This document shows positions 1 to 8,038 of a stretch of DNA of 64,000 nucleotides, in pieces. The stretch is from JBEVOS01 sp044226655. GTDB lineage: Bacteria > Pseudomonadota > Alphaproteobacteria > Caulobacterales > Aquidulcibacteraceae. A program made the position numbers and the translations under genes. The stretch covers positions 620,001 to 684,000 of the forward strand of contig JBGAGO010000002.1 in NCBI GenBank assembly GCA_044226655.1, given 5' to 3'. Position 1 is the stretch's first letter, and each line of letters starts with the position of its first letter. The notes beneath the pieces were generated by a model. The model worked only from the letters and a program-made list of their open reading frames with translations, searched no databases and had not been told where the DNA came from.

Positions 1-1
1 G

Positions 2-115
2 GATTTGCAGCTGCTCTATCAAACCGGGCTGTCGCTCGCGAACAGCGATCAATGGCCGGAATGGGCGCCGAATTCGGAATTCCGGGCTGTGCGCGAAGAG
101 AGCATGCGGCATTAG
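2..115 (+). CDS. C-terminal end of an unidentified protein (5' truncated)
   Basis: Only the last 37 codons lie in the window. They end at TAG (113-115) and read ...NSDQWPEWAPNSEFRAVREE... to the stop. The codon pattern (G/C in third positions) fits coding sequence, and the other two forward frames look worse. The fragment is too short to name a family. It is followed at once by a REP-like hairpin, which often sits just past gene ends. Confidence 0.45.
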   Translation, partial: DLQLLYQTGLSLANSDQWPEWAPNSEFRAVREESMRH

Positions 116-121
116 GCGGCG

Positions 122-191
122 CGTACTGCCGGCTTCCAGCCGGCAGAGAAGACCTGCGTTCGCGGCCTGCCGGCTGGAAGCCGGCGGTACG
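122..191. repeat. REP-like inverted repeat (long hairpin)
   Basis: Arms 123-146 and 167-190 are 24 nt each and pair with one G-T wobble (GTACTGCCGGCTTCCAGCC... against its complement). An outer C-G pair at 122/191 extends the stem. Each arm itself contains a GCCGGCTTCCAGCCGGC palindrome, so the unit can fold as two small hairpins or one long one around a 20-nt loop. It lies between the ends of two convergent genes, as expected of a REP element, and could also end transcription from either side. Confidence 0.75.
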
Positions 192-199
192 TAAAGTGT

Positions 200-658
200 T
201 CAGCCGATGCCGCGGGCCATCAAGACGGCGAAGATCACCACCAGCACCAGCAGGTGCGATTCCGAGGTGACGATGCGGCGGACGGCTTTCCATTCCCCCT
301 CGGGCGGCAGGAAGCTCTCGTCTTTGCGCAGCGCGCCGCCCCAGTTCAGGAATTTCACCGTCGGCCAGATCGAGATCAGGCCGATGATCAGGAACACGGC
401 GATCTTGCCCCAGAAGGCGTGCGAATGGAGATAGAAGCTCGCATCCTTGAGGCCGAAGAAGACGCGCCCCGCGCCGGCGGCGAGCAGCACGCCCGCGGAG
501 GCGCCGTAGAAAATGTCGATGCGGGCCAAGAGGCGCAGCACGCTGGCGGACGGCGCCAGCCGCATCACGAAGCCTTCCGCCGCAATCGCGCCCACCATCA
601 CCAGCAGCGCCAGGAAATGCGCAGCCGAAAGCGCAGCGTCGATCAGGAGCGGCGACAT
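200..658 (-). CDS. DUF2214 family membrane protein
   Basis: 152 residues with four hydrophobic segments at about 5-28, 40-65, 82-105 and 133-150. The pattern AAHFLALLVMVGAIAAEGF at the N-terminus, followed by a conserved HAFWGKIAVF helix, fits the DUF2214 family of small inner-membrane proteins of unknown function. The ATG (656-658) overlaps the dksA TGA as TGATG, so the gene is probably translated by coupling to dksA. A longer frame extends upstream, but it runs antiparallel-like through dksA in another frame and is not credible. The function is unknown; the family assignment is by sequence pattern only. Confidence 0.75.
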   Translation of the reverse strand: MSPLLIDAALSAAHFLALLVMVGAIAAEGFVMRLAPSASVLRLLARIDIFYGASAGVLLAAGAGRVFFGLKDASFYLHSHAFWGKIAVFLIIGLISIWPTVKFLNWGGALRKDESFLPPEGEWKAVRRIVTSESHLLVLVVIFAVLMARGIG

Positions 659-1074
659 CAATCGTCGCGGTGAACGCGCTCTTTGCGCTCGTGCCGTTCC
701 TGGGCTTCGAGCGAGAGCGTGGCGATCGGGCGGGCGATCAGGCGCGACAGGGCGATCGGCTCGCCGGTTTCTTCGCAATAGCCGTAGGAGCCGTCTTCCA
801 GGCGGCGCAAGGCATCGTCGATCTTGGAGATCAGCTTGCGCTGGCGGTCCCGGGTCTTGAGCTCCAGGGCCCGGTCCGTTTCGGACGTGGCGCGATCGGC
901 GACATCCGGCAGCGCCACCGTCTCCTGCTGGAGGCTGGCGATCGTCGAGCGCGATTCCTCCAGGATTTCGTCTTTCCATTCGAGGAGGCGGCGACGGAAA
1001 AATTCGCGCTGCCGCTCGTTCATGAACGGCTCGTCGTCGCTCGGGCGGTAGTCTTCCGCAATGACCGTGCCCAT
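658..1074 (-). CDS. dksA: RNA polymerase-binding transcription factor DksA, single-cysteine type
   Basis: 138 residues. DksA binds in the RNA polymerase secondary channel and, with ppGpp, resets rRNA and amino-acid promoters. The coiled-coil tip motif D-x-x-D-R-A is present (PDVADRA, about residues 57-63), followed by the RDRQRKLISKI helix and the GYCEETGEP / ARPIATLSLEAQ globular region. Of the four zinc cysteines of the E. coli protein only the first (C100) remains; the others are T, S and A. Low-cysteine DksA proteins are known in alphaproteobacteria and function without zinc. It is the first gene of a two-gene unit with the DUF2214 protein. Confidence 0.93.
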   Translation of the reverse strand: MGTVIAEDYRPSDDEPFMNERQREFFRRRLLEWKDEILEESRSTIASLQQETVALPDVADRATSETDRALELKTRDRQRKLISKIDDALRRLEDGSYGYCEETGEPIALSRLIARPIATLSLEAQERHERKERVHRDD

Positions 1075-1189
1075 TCGCCCACTCCTGGTCGTTAGGAGCA
1101 TCCCCTCGCAGCGCGGCGGCTTATAGCGCCCGCCTGTGAACGCGTCCATCAGCGGCGCCAGCCAGCAAGGGCCGGGCCAAGTCCCTGTT

Positions 1190-1594
1190 TCAGCCGGCCC
1201 TTTCCAGCTTCGCCAGTTCGACGGCCACGCGGGTGTCGATCTCCAGCAAAACCGCGTCGAGGCCCGGCTCCCCGGTGGGGGCGCTGGCGGCATGGAGCGC
1301 CTGGAGGTCGGCCACCAGGCCGCCCTCGGCCCGTCCTGTGACAAGGCCCTGTTCCAGTTTGGCCAAAACGTCGAGCGCTTCATGGGCGCGGCGCACCTGG
1401 CGGGCGCGGCGGCCGGGGTCGAAGCCCTCGGCCTGCAGCGCCAAAACTGAATCGAGCGCGGGCGCGGCCTGCACGCCGGACGCTGCGCCGGCGCGCTGGG
1501 GCTCATCGCTCGGCGCGGAGAAGCCCGGCGCGGCCGCGCCCGCGCGCTTGGCGCTCTGCGTCTGCCCGACCCCGCGTGGCCCTTCGATCTTCAT
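1190..1594 (-). CDS. fliX: flagellar assembly regulator FliX
   Basis: 134 residues. FliX is a trans-acting factor of the Caulobacter group that couples completion of the early flagellar basal body to sigma-54/FlbD-dependent late flagellar genes. The chosen start gives the typical MKIEGPRGV opening; an upstream in-frame ATG would add 22 atypical residues. A disordered Ala/Pro/Gly region (10-55) is followed by two helices (VLAKLEQGLVTG, VLLEIDTRVAVELAKLE) like the conserved FliX C-terminus. The gene is divergent from flgI, the same arrangement as in Caulobacter, which strengthens the call. Confidence 0.85.
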   Translation of the reverse strand: MKIEGPRGVGQTQSAKRAGAAAPGFSAPSDEPQRAGAASGVQAAPALDSVLALQAEGFDPGRRARQVRRAHEALDVLAKLEQGLVTGRAEGGLVADLQALHAASAPTGEPGLDAVLLEIDTRVAVELAKLERAG

Positions 1595-1694
1595 GGCGCT
1601 CCCTTGCACCGGCTGATGGGCCGCTTCTGTTGCACGATTCTTAAGACCGGCGTCTTGCACGCATCATTAACCACGACGCGCGCCTAAGGGAGGG

Positions 1695-2816
1695 ATGCGG
1701 ATTCCCTCGCGCTTCGCGCGGCTCATGCTCGCAACGGCCGCGCCCTTCGCCCTGCTCGGTCAGCCGGCGTTCGGCGCGCCGCGCATCAAGGACATCGCCG
1801 ATTTCGAGGGCGTGCGGGAAAACCAGCTGATCGGCTATGGCCTTGTCGTCGGCCTCAACGGCACGGGCGACAGCCTCCGCAACGCGCCGTTCACGCGCCA
1901 AAGCCTCGCCTCGATGCTGGAGCGGCTGGGCGTCAACACGCGCGACGGCAATCTCAACACGCGCAATGTGGCCGCCGTGATGGTGACAGCGAATTTGCCG
2001 GCCTTCGCGGCGCAAGGCTCGCGCATCGATGTGACAGTGTCCGCGCTCGGCGATGCGCGCTCGCTGTCGGGCGGACAATTGCTGGTGACGCCGCTGATGG
2101 GCGCCGATCAGCAGGTCTATGCGGTCGCGCAGGGTCCGCTGGCCATCGGCGGCTTCGTCGCCGAGGGACAATCGGGCTCGTCGGTCACGCAGGGCGTGCC
2201 GACCGCCGCCCGCATCGCTTCGGGCGGCCTGGTCGAGCGCGAGCTCAATTTCGACATCGCCAATCAGACGGAGCTGCGCGTCAGCCTGCGCAATCCGGAT
2301 TTCACCACGGCCCAGCGCATCGCCGCGGCGATCTCGGCCGTGATCGGGCCGGACGCGGCGCGCGCGATCAATCCCGGCGCGGTGCTGATCACGCGGCCGC
2401 AGAGCTATCAGGGCGACATGGTGCGCCTGCTGACCTCGATCGAAAATCTTGAGGTCCAGGTGGATTCCCCGGCCCGCATCGTGATCGACGAAAACAGCGG
2501 CGTCGTCGTCATGGGCGAGAACGTGCGCGTCTCCACCGTGGCGATCGCGCAGGGCAATCTGACCATCTCGGTGTCGGAACAGCCCACGGTCAGCCAGCCT
2601 CTGCCGCGCAGCGACGGGCAGACCGTGGTCGTGCCGCAATCCAGCGTCAGCGTGGAGGAAGACCGCGGCGGTCTCGCTGTCGTGCAAGGCGGCGTGCCGC
2701 TGCGCGATCTGGTGCATGGGCTCAACGCCTTGGGCGTTTCGCCGCGCGACATGATCTCGATCCTGCAGGCGCTCAAGGCCGCCGGCGCGATCCAGGCCGA
2801 AATCGAGGTGATGTGA
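1695..2816 (+). CDS. flgI: flagellar P-ring protein FlgI
   Basis: 373 residues, the normal length for FlgI, which forms the periplasmic P-ring around the flagellar rod. A Sec signal peptide (about 1-28, ending FGA-P) is followed by the family hallmark RIKDIADFEGVRENQLIGYG and the GLVVGLNGTGDS motif. The C-terminal LVHGLNALGVSPRDMISILQ region is also typical. The ATG follows a GGGAGGG Shine-Dalgarno. It is the first gene of a flgI-flgJ-flgN-like run in which each gene overlaps the next. Confidence 0.97.
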   Translation: MRIPSRFARLMLATAAPFALLGQPAFGAPRIKDIADFEGVRENQLIGYGLVVGLNGTGDSLRNAPFTRQSLASMLERLGVNTRDGNLNTRNVAAVMVTANLPAFAAQGSRIDVTVSALGDARSLSGGQLLVTPLMGADQQVYAVAQGPLAIGGFVAEGQSGSSVTQGVPTAARIASGGLVERELNFDIANQTELRVSLRNPDFTTAQRIAAAISAVIGPDAARAINPGAVLITRPQSYQGDMVRLLTSIENLEVQVDSPARIVIDENSGVVVMGENVRVSTVAIAQGNLTISVSEQPTVSQPLPRSDGQTVVVPQSSVSVEEDRGGLAVVQGGVPLRDLVHGLNALGVSPRDMISILQALKAAGAIQAEIEVM

Positions 2817-3169
2817 TGGCCGAGCCCGTCGGCATTCCCCTCAACCAGACGCCCGCGCCGCGCCCGCTTCCGCCTGTGCCGCCGGAAATGCGCCGCGCCG
2901 CGGAAGAGTTCGAATCCATGGTCATCGGCCAATTGCTGCAGCCGATGTTCGAGGCGCTGAAGACCGATGGCCTCGGCGGCGGCGGTTTTGGCGAAGAGAT
3001 TTTCCGGCCGATGCTGGTCGAGCAATATGCGCATTCGATCGCGCGGGGCGGCGGCGTCGGCATCGCGCAGGACATCATCCAGGAATTGCAGCGCATGCAG
3101 GCGCGTGCGCAGGCTCCGACCGATGCGCAAGTCGCAACGCCGGAGGCCGAGAATGGCGCTCATCGCTGA
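2816..3169 (+). CDS. flgJ: rod-binding protein FlgJ-like (rod domain only)
   Basis: 117 residues corresponding to the N-terminal rod-binding domain of FlgJ, with no muramidase domain, as is usual in alphaproteobacteria. The hallmark is RAAEEFESMVIGQLLQPMFE at about 25-45, then EEIFRPMLVEQYA and GVGIAQDI. The ATG at 2816 shares a base with the flgI stop (TGATG); a GTG three bases earlier is possible. It presumably scaffolds rod assembly in the periplasm. Confidence 0.88.
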   Translation: MAEPVGIPLNQTPAPRPLPPVPPEMRRAAEEFESMVIGQLLQPMFEALKTDGLGGGGFGEEIFRPMLVEQYAHSIARGGGVGIAQDIIQELQRMQARAQAPTDAQVATPEAENGAHR

Positions 3170-3596
3170 CAACGGCGCCGACCGCGCCGAACAATTGCTC
3201 GTGCTCAGCGAAAGGCTGCGCGCGCTGGTGGAGGAAGAAACCGCGCGCATTCAAGCGCGTGCGCCCACCGCGCCGCCGGAGCTTGTGGCCGAGAAGGAAC
3301 GCCTCGCCAACGCCTATCGGCTCGAACTCACGCGCATCAAAGAAGACCCAAGCTTGCTCGATGGCGCGCCCAAGACCTTGCTTGACGCCTTGAAGACGGC
3401 GACCGCAAAACTGCAAAGCGCGCTCGACGCCCATGAGATCGCGTTGGGCGCGGTGCGCATCATCGCAGAAGGCCTGGTGCAGGCGATGGGCGAAGAAATC
3501 CATCGACAGCGCGCGCAAACACAAGTCTATGGCGCGGACGGCGCGCGCAAAGAGTCGAGCGGCCCGCAGCCCGTCGCGTTCGATCGGACTGCGTAA
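3153..3596 (+). CDS. FlgN-like flagellar protein (possible FlbY)
   Basis: 147 residues, predicted almost entirely helical: an N-terminal LSERLRALVEEETARIQ coiled-coil segment, a central EKERLANAYRLELTRIKE helix and a C-terminal EIALGAVRIIAEGLVQAMG helix. This fits the FlgN/FliT-like export-chaperone fold, and Caulobacter has a comparable small gene in its flgI cluster, but the sequence is not diagnostic. The start overlaps the last 17 bases of flgJ in another frame, so it is probably coupled. The role of binding hook-associated proteins before export is inferred. Confidence 0.65.
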   Translation: MALIADNGADRAEQLLVLSERLRALVEEETARIQARAPTAPPELVAEKERLANAYRLELTRIKEDPSLLDGAPKTLLDALKTATAKLQSALDAHEIALGAVRIIAEGLVQAMGEEIHRQRAQTQVYGADGARKESSGPQPVAFDRTA

Positions 3597-3633
3597 ACAG
3601 GCCGTAAAGAAATCGAATCGATTGCGCCCGTCT

Positions 3634-3648
3634 TTAACGTTCTGTTAA
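3634..3648. promoter_or_regulatory. CtrA-type binding site, TTAA-N7-TTAA
   Basis: TTAA (3634-3637), seven bases, TTAA (3645-3648), followed by C. This is an exact match to the CtrA consensus of Caulobacter and relatives. It is about 88 nt before the flagellin-like gene at 3736 and just after the flgN-like stop. CtrA controls flagellar genes in this group, so control of the downstream gene is a reasonable inference. Confidence 0.6.
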
Positions 3649-3735
3649 CGGTTTAACGGTTTATTTACGCGTGTGGCGGGAAGCCACCGCGCGTGAGTCG
3701 ATGCACGCGCGTTCCGAGAAGGAGCTCGTAGCAAG

Positions 3736-4437
3736 ATGGTGACAAGCATCACGCCCGGCGCTGCGAGCGCAACAAGTCTTGGAACCGAAGCGCGCGCGCC
3801 GCGCCCGCAATTGAGCTTGCAGCCGCGCGGCGATGGCGCGATCGCCAACGACGCCGTGACGGTGAGCGACGCGGCCGCCGCATGGACCAGCGCGCAGTCG
3901 AGCGTGAGCGATGGCCTCTCCGCGCTCGACCTGGCGCTCGCCGCCGGCCGCGAGGCGCTGCTCCATCTCAACGAAATCGGCGAAGCCGCACGCTCGGGCG
4001 GCGATGCGCAGGCCGCGATCGACGCCTATCAGGCCGCGCTCGACGATGCGCAATCGCCGCTGCTTTCCGGCGAAGATTTGCTGGTCGATGCCGAGCCCGG
4101 CGCAAACGCGGTGCGCGTGCCGGGCTTCGATGCGCGCCTCGGCGCCGGCGTGGGCGTGCCGGCCGATGCGTCCAGCCTCTCGGCCGCCGCGCTCGCGCGC
4201 GCGGCGCAGGATGGGGCGGCGGCGCTGCAAAAGCATTTGAACGATCTCGACGCCGCCGCGAGCGCGCTTGAGGCCCATGCCGGCTTCCTCGATGCGGCGC
4301 AAGGCGCCGGTCGCGCGGATATCGACGCCGACGGCGCACGCCTTCTGGCGCTGCAAGTGAAGCAAGGCCTCGCCGGCTCCGGCGCAGCCATCGCCAATGC
4401 GCAGCCGCAAGCGGTGCTGAGCCTCTTCAAGGCCTAA
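3736..4437 (+). CDS. flagellin-like protein with a conserved C-terminal D0 helix
   Basis: 233 residues. The last 33 residues (ARLLALQVKQGLAGSGAAI...LSLFKA) align well with the C-terminus of the window's true flagellin (ARLQSLQVKQQLGAQALSI...VLSFFR). The middle is Ala-rich helix (SDGLSALDLALAAGREALLHLNEIGEAA) like a D1 coiled coil. The N-terminus lacks the usual flagellin opening: it begins MVTSITPGAAS and is Pro/Arg-rich. It could be a minor filament or hook-filament junction protein, or a flagellin-like regulator. It sits in the fliX/flgI cluster behind a CtrA box, and its stop overlaps the convergent gene by 3 bases. Confidence 0.7.
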   Translation: MVTSITPGAASATSLGTEARAPRPQLSLQPRGDGAIANDAVTVSDAAAAWTSAQSSVSDGLSALDLALAAGREALLHLNEIGEAARSGGDAQAAIDAYQAALDDAQSPLLSGEDLLVDAEPGANAVRVPGFDARLGAGVGVPADASSLSAAALARAAQDGAAALQKHLNDLDAAASALEAHAGFLDAAQGAGRADIDADGARLLALQVKQGLAGSGAAIANAQPQAVLSLFKA

Positions 4438-5702
4438 CCGCGAAACTCCCGGATCAGATGCGCGCCGCGCTTGGCCTTGGGCTTGCGCGCGCGCGGGGGC
4501 TCGAACGTGGCCGCGTGCTCCAGCGCGCGCATCAGCGCCTGCGCGGCGGTGGCGATGGACGTCGCGGCGATCAGCACGAAGGCGAGGATGGCGCCGGCGA
4601 GCGGCCAAAGCAGCGCCGCGGTGATCCGCAATTGGCCCCGCCCGGCTTCGATCAGCGCGCCATCGACGGGCGCGAACCGGGCCACGGCGACGGCGCGGTC
4701 GGGATTGGTCTTGGCCAGCAATTCGAGGCGTTCGAGATCGTCGGCGCTGCGCGCATGACGCAGCAGCGCCAGCGCGCCTTGCGGGCCTGCCGCCTCCGCG
4801 ATCTCGCCAATGCGCGCAAGCGTGGCGCGCAAAGCGGCGAGCCCTTGCGCATCGAGCGAAGCGCGGAAGGCCGATTGCATCAGTGAGGCGCGCTCCTGCG
4901 GCGCCACGCCCATCGTGGCCTGCCGCGCGACCTCGATGCGGAACGCGGCCCGCGGCAGCGCCGCCTCCGCCTGCGCGGCCAGCGCATCCTCAAACACGGC
5001 GGAGAGCCGGCGCGCGGTAAGACCTGCTTGAATGACGGAGGCGCCTTCGAGCGCCTGCTGCGAATTTTCGCCGGCGAGCACGACGCCCAGGCCCATCAGC
5101 ACGAAGGCCAGATGGCGGGGATGCTCGTCTTCGAGATCGTGCACCGCGGCGGCTTCGAACTCATCGGCGTCGCCGACGACGATGAAAGCCTGCGGCGAGA
5201 CCGAAGGCGGGGCGGCGCCTTCGATGCGCCGCGCCAGAAGCGGCACGCGTGATTCATAGCGCGCGCGTGTGCCCGGCGTGAGCAAATCCAGCGCCGCGCT
5301 TTCGAGCTCTGCGTCCGTCGCGTTGATGCTGACATTGCGATTGATCTGCGAAACATCACCGGGCGGCAGCATGGCGCGCGCGCTCAGCATGAGGCCGCGC
5401 GCGGCCTGGATGTCGCTCGACATCAGCGCGTTGGCGACGCGATCGTCCCAGGCGGCGCGGCGATCCGGTTCGGTGATCAGGCTGGCGGCGAGTTTGTTGA
5501 GCGCGGTGCGCGCCTGGTTGGCGGCGGCAGGCGTCGCTTCATAGGTGTAGAGATGATCGCGCCCGACGACGTGCACGGCGTAAGCGCCCGCGATCGGCAG
5601 CGCGACGATGCAGATGTTGAAGATCGCCGACGCCCACAGACCCAGCGGACCGCGCGCCTTCGGCTCTTCCGGCCGCCAATGCTCTGCGCCGTCACGCGCC
5701 AT
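4434..5702 (-). CDS. membrane protein of unknown function with a large periplasmic domain
   Basis: 422 residues, unrecognised. There is one transmembrane helix at about 23-47 and another at about 360-388, enclosing a roughly 310-residue helical, Ala-rich periplasmic region. The cytoplasmic tail is basic (PRARKPKAKRGAHLIREF). The central region reads like tandem helical repeats. The gene is convergent with the flagellin-like gene, overlapping by 3 bases, and may have its own promoter in the 170-bp gap to the tetR gene. No catalytic motif is visible. Confidence 0.7.
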   Translation of the reverse strand: MARDGAEHWRPEEPKARGPLGLWASAIFNICIVALPIAGAYAVHVVGRDHLYTYEATPAAANQARTALNKLAASLITEPDRRAAWDDRVANALMSSDIQAARGLMLSARAMLPPGDVSQINRNVSINATDAELESAALDLLTPGTRARYESRVPLLARRIEGAAPPSVSPQAFIVVGDADEFEAAAVHDLEDEHPRHLAFVLMGLGVVLAGENSQQALEGASVIQAGLTARRLSAVFEDALAAQAEAALPRAAFRIEVARQATMGVAPQERASLMQSAFRASLDAQGLAALRATLARIGEIAEAAGPQGALALLRHARSADDLERLELLAKTNPDRAVAVARFAPVDGALIEAGRGQLRITAALLWPLAGAILAFVLIAATSIATAAQALMRALEHAATFEPPRARKPKAKRGAHLIREFRG

Positions 5703-5871
5703 GCCGCCCCATCGCTCCTCAACTCACGGGAATACCGCGTTCAGCGGGGCGGGCAACGTGGTTTGGCCAGAAGGCGAATTTGCGGCTCGCGCTGAGGCCT
5801 GCTTCGGCGCCTTTTAACGGTGTTTGCGCGCGCTGCGCACCCGGTCTGAAAAAGCGCGGCGCGCCCGCGCG

Positions 5872-6468
5872 TTAGCTGTGCGCAGGCGGCCGGTTCGCGA
5901 GCGCATCGAAGAGCGGCGCGAGGAGGCTCGCGAGCGTGCGCGGATCAGCGCCCGCCAGCGCGCTGAGGCCAATGCTTTGCCGCATGACCTGAAAGCCCGC
6001 GATGAGCGACAGCACGAGGGCGGCGCGCTCGGCCGCATGCGGCCCTGCGAGCGCGGCCGTCATCTGCGCGTGATGATGGGCCTCTTCCTGCACGCGCCAG
6101 ATCTCGGCCGCGCGCGGATTGGCCAGCGAATGCAGCATGACCAGAAAGCCTTCGAGCGGCTCAGCGTCGCCGCCCGTGTGCGCGATCAACGCGGCGGCGA
6201 GATCGGCGCCGAAGCTGGGCGAGCGCATCAGATCGCGCGTCAACACGCTGGGCGTGGCCATCAGATTGGCGACGACGGCTTCGAACAGCCGCTCCTTGGA
6301 GCCGAAATAGCGGTTCACCAGCATGGCCGTGACGCCCGCGCCTTCGGCGATTTCGCGCACCCCCGCCCCGTCATAGCCGGCGCGGGCGAAGGCTTTGCGC
6401 GCGGAGGCCAGGATCGCGGCCTTGGTGGCCGCCGCGTTGCGCGGGCGAACGGCGTCCTGCATGGGCAT
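5872..6468 (-). CDS. TetR/AcrR family transcriptional regulator
   Basis: 198 residues. The N-terminal TetR helix-turn-helix is clear: ILASARKAFARAGYDGAGVREIAEGAGVTAMLVNRYFGSKERLFEAVV (described in parts: HTH at about 25-60, ending YFGSKERLF). The rest is the ligand-binding and dimerisation domain. It is divergent from an NAD-dependent reductase, with a perfect inverted repeat between the two starts, so it most likely represses that gene and itself in response to a small ligand that cannot be named from sequence. Confidence 0.9.
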   Translation of the reverse strand: MPMQDAVRPRNAAATKAAILASARKAFARAGYDGAGVREIAEGAGVTAMLVNRYFGSKERLFEAVVANLMATPSVLTRDLMRSPSFGADLAAALIAHTGGDAEPLEGFLVMLHSLANPRAAEIWRVQEEAHHHAQMTAALAGPHAAERAALVLSLIAGFQVMRQSIGLSALAGADPRTLASLLAPLFDALANRPPAHS

Positions 6469-6476
6469 GATCCAAT

Positions 6477-6490
6477 TCTACACTTGTAGA
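6477..6490. promoter_or_regulatory. putative TetR operator (TCTACA-CT-TGTAGA)
   Basis: A perfect 6-2-6 inverted repeat lies 9 nt upstream of the tetR start. A second TGTAGA half-site at 6518-6523, paired with TGTATA at 6508-6513, lies before the divergent reductase gene. Position and symmetry suggest the binding sites of the adjacent TetR protein. Confidence 0.55.
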
Positions 6491-6545
6491 CATAACGTCG
6501 CTCACTATGTATACGAATGTAGACTTGAAAGACAATGGAGCGGAG

Positions 6546-7571
6546 ATGGCGGAGACGGTTCTGGTCACGGGCGGGGCGGGCTTTGTCGCGAGCTGGTGCA
6601 TCGTCGACCTGCTCAATCAGGGCTTCGCGGTGTGCGCGACGATGCGCGATCCGGCGCGCGGCGGCGCGCTGCGCGCCGCGATCGGCGCCAAAGCGCCCGT
6701 CGATCAGCTCAGCTTCGTCGCCGCCGACCTGACACGCGATGATGGTTGGGACGAAGCGATGGCGGGCTGCGCGTACGTGCTCCATGTCGCCTCCCCGCTC
6801 GGCGTCAACAATCCCAGCGCGGCGCGCGAAGCGTTCGAAAGCGCCGCGCGCGCGGGCACGCTGCGCGTGCTGCGCGCCGCCGTGAAAGCGGGCGTCAAGC
6901 GCGTGGTGATGACATCGGCGGCGGCGACGGTGCGGGCGCCGCACAGCGCCGACAAAGTCAGCGATGAAACCACCTGGGCCGATCCCGACGATCCAGCGCT
7001 CGGCGAATACCGGCGCTCCAAAGTGCTGGCCGAACGCGCGGCGTGGGATTTCATGGCGCGCGACGGCGGCGCCACGGAATTCGCAACGGTGTTGCCGGGC
7101 GCAGTGTTCGGCCCGCTGCTGATGCGCGACAATCTGGGCTCGGTGCGGGTCGTGGAGCGGCTGGTGACCGGCAAAATGCCCGGCCTGCCGCGCATCGGGC
7201 TTTCGGTCGTCGATGTGCGTGATCTCGCGGCGGTGCACGTGCGCGCGATGACGGCGCCGGAGGCTGCGGGACAACGCTTCCTCGCGACGGGCGAATTCCT
7301 CTGGTTCTCCGACATGGCCGACGCGCTACGCAAAGCGCTTGGCGCCCGTGCGCCCGACGTGCCGACGCGGCGTGTGCCGGACGTTGTGGTGCGCACGAGC
7401 GCGCTGTTCTCGCCGACCATGCGCGCGCTGGCGCAGGACATCGGCAAGCGCAACGCGACCTCGTCGGAGAAGGCCAAACGCCTGCTCGGCTTTGCGCCGC
7501 GCCCGGCGCAGCAAACCATCATTGATTGTGCGGAGAGCTTGCTGCAGGCAGAGGTCCAGCGCAGCGCATAG
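6546..7571 (+). CDS. NAD(P)-dependent epimerase/dehydratase, dihydroflavonol-reductase-like
   Basis: 341 residues of the extended SDR family. The Rossmann motif TGGAGFVAS is near the N-terminus and the catalytic Y-x-x-x-K (YRRSK) is at about 150; VLHVASP and VDVRDLAAVHVRAM are typical of the DFR/ketoreductase branch. It probably reduces an aldehyde or ketone with NADPH; the substrate is unknown. I chose ATG 6546 over the in-frame ATG at 6507 because GGAG (6537-6540) is correctly spaced and the protein then starts with the first beta strand. Probably repressed by the divergent TetR. Confidence 0.88.
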   Translation: MAETVLVTGGAGFVASWCIVDLLNQGFAVCATMRDPARGGALRAAIGAKAPVDQLSFVAADLTRDDGWDEAMAGCAYVLHVASPLGVNNPSAAREAFESAARAGTLRVLRAAVKAGVKRVVMTSAAATVRAPHSADKVSDETTWADPDDPALGEYRRSKVLAERAAWDFMARDGGATEFATVLPGAVFGPLLMRDNLGSVRVVERLVTGKMPGLPRIGLSVVDVRDLAAVHVRAMTAPEAAGQRFLATGEFLWFSDMADALRKALGARAPDVPTRRVPDVVVRTSALFSPTMRALAQDIGKRNATSSEKAKRLLGFAPRPAQQTIIDCAESLLQAEVQRSA

Positions 7572-7636
7572 GGCCTCATGCGCCGCTTCTGCCGAAGCGG
7601 TCGCGGCTCGCGGACCAGTCCTGGCGGTCTAGGCCG

Positions 7637-7948
7637 TCAGCGACGCTGGGCGCGGACGTAAGCCGCAATCGCGCGCGAGAACGCCAATTCGTTGTTGTTC
7701 GGGTATTGCAGCAGCACTTCTTCCGTCAAAGGATCGAGCAGCGTCTGTACGAAGCGGCCGGACAGGCCGTCGATGTTGACGCGCACCTTGGCGGGATCGC
7801 CGGGCTGAGGCGCATCCTGCGCGGTTTCGATCTTCTTCAACGCATTTTGCCCGCCGGCCTTCTGGCCGTCGGGTGAAGCGTCTGCGCGCCATACGGGCAA
7901 CAATTGGACGTCGGCGACGCGATTCGGAGGGGTGAGAGATTGGGTCAT
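7637..7948 (-). CDS. flaG: FlaG-family flagellar protein
   Basis: 103 residues. The C-terminal half (RVNIDGLSGRFVQTLLDP...EEVLLQYPNN) is the FlaG core, in which a D-P-x-T-x-E-V-x-x-x-x-P pattern is conserved. FlaG proteins affect filament length; their mechanism is not settled. It is downstream of the flagellin on the same strand, past a strong hairpin. An in-frame ATG three codons upstream (7957) is an equally possible start. Confidence 0.8.
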   Translation of the reverse strand: MTQSLTPPNRVADVQLLPVWRADASPDGQKAGGQNALKKIETAQDAPQPGDPAKVRVNIDGLSGRFVQTLLDPLTEEVLLQYPNNNELAFSRAIAAYVRAQRR

Positions 7949-7996
7949 CGCCCACATCTCGGTTGTGATCGTGCTCGCTCCCGTTCGGACGGATTG

Positions 7997-8022
7997 GCGG
8001 GGGGCGACCGCTCGCCCCCCGC
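7997..8022 (-). terminator. strong hairpin downstream of flagellin
   Basis: GCGGGGGGCGA (7997-8007) pairs perfectly with TCGCCCCCCGC (8012-8022) around a 4-nt loop, 17 nt past the flagellin stop. There is no clear U tract on the flagellin strand, so it may act as a 3'-end stabiliser or a weak terminator between flagellin and flaG. Confidence 0.65.
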
Positions 8023-8038
8023 TTCACCCGTGTTCCGA

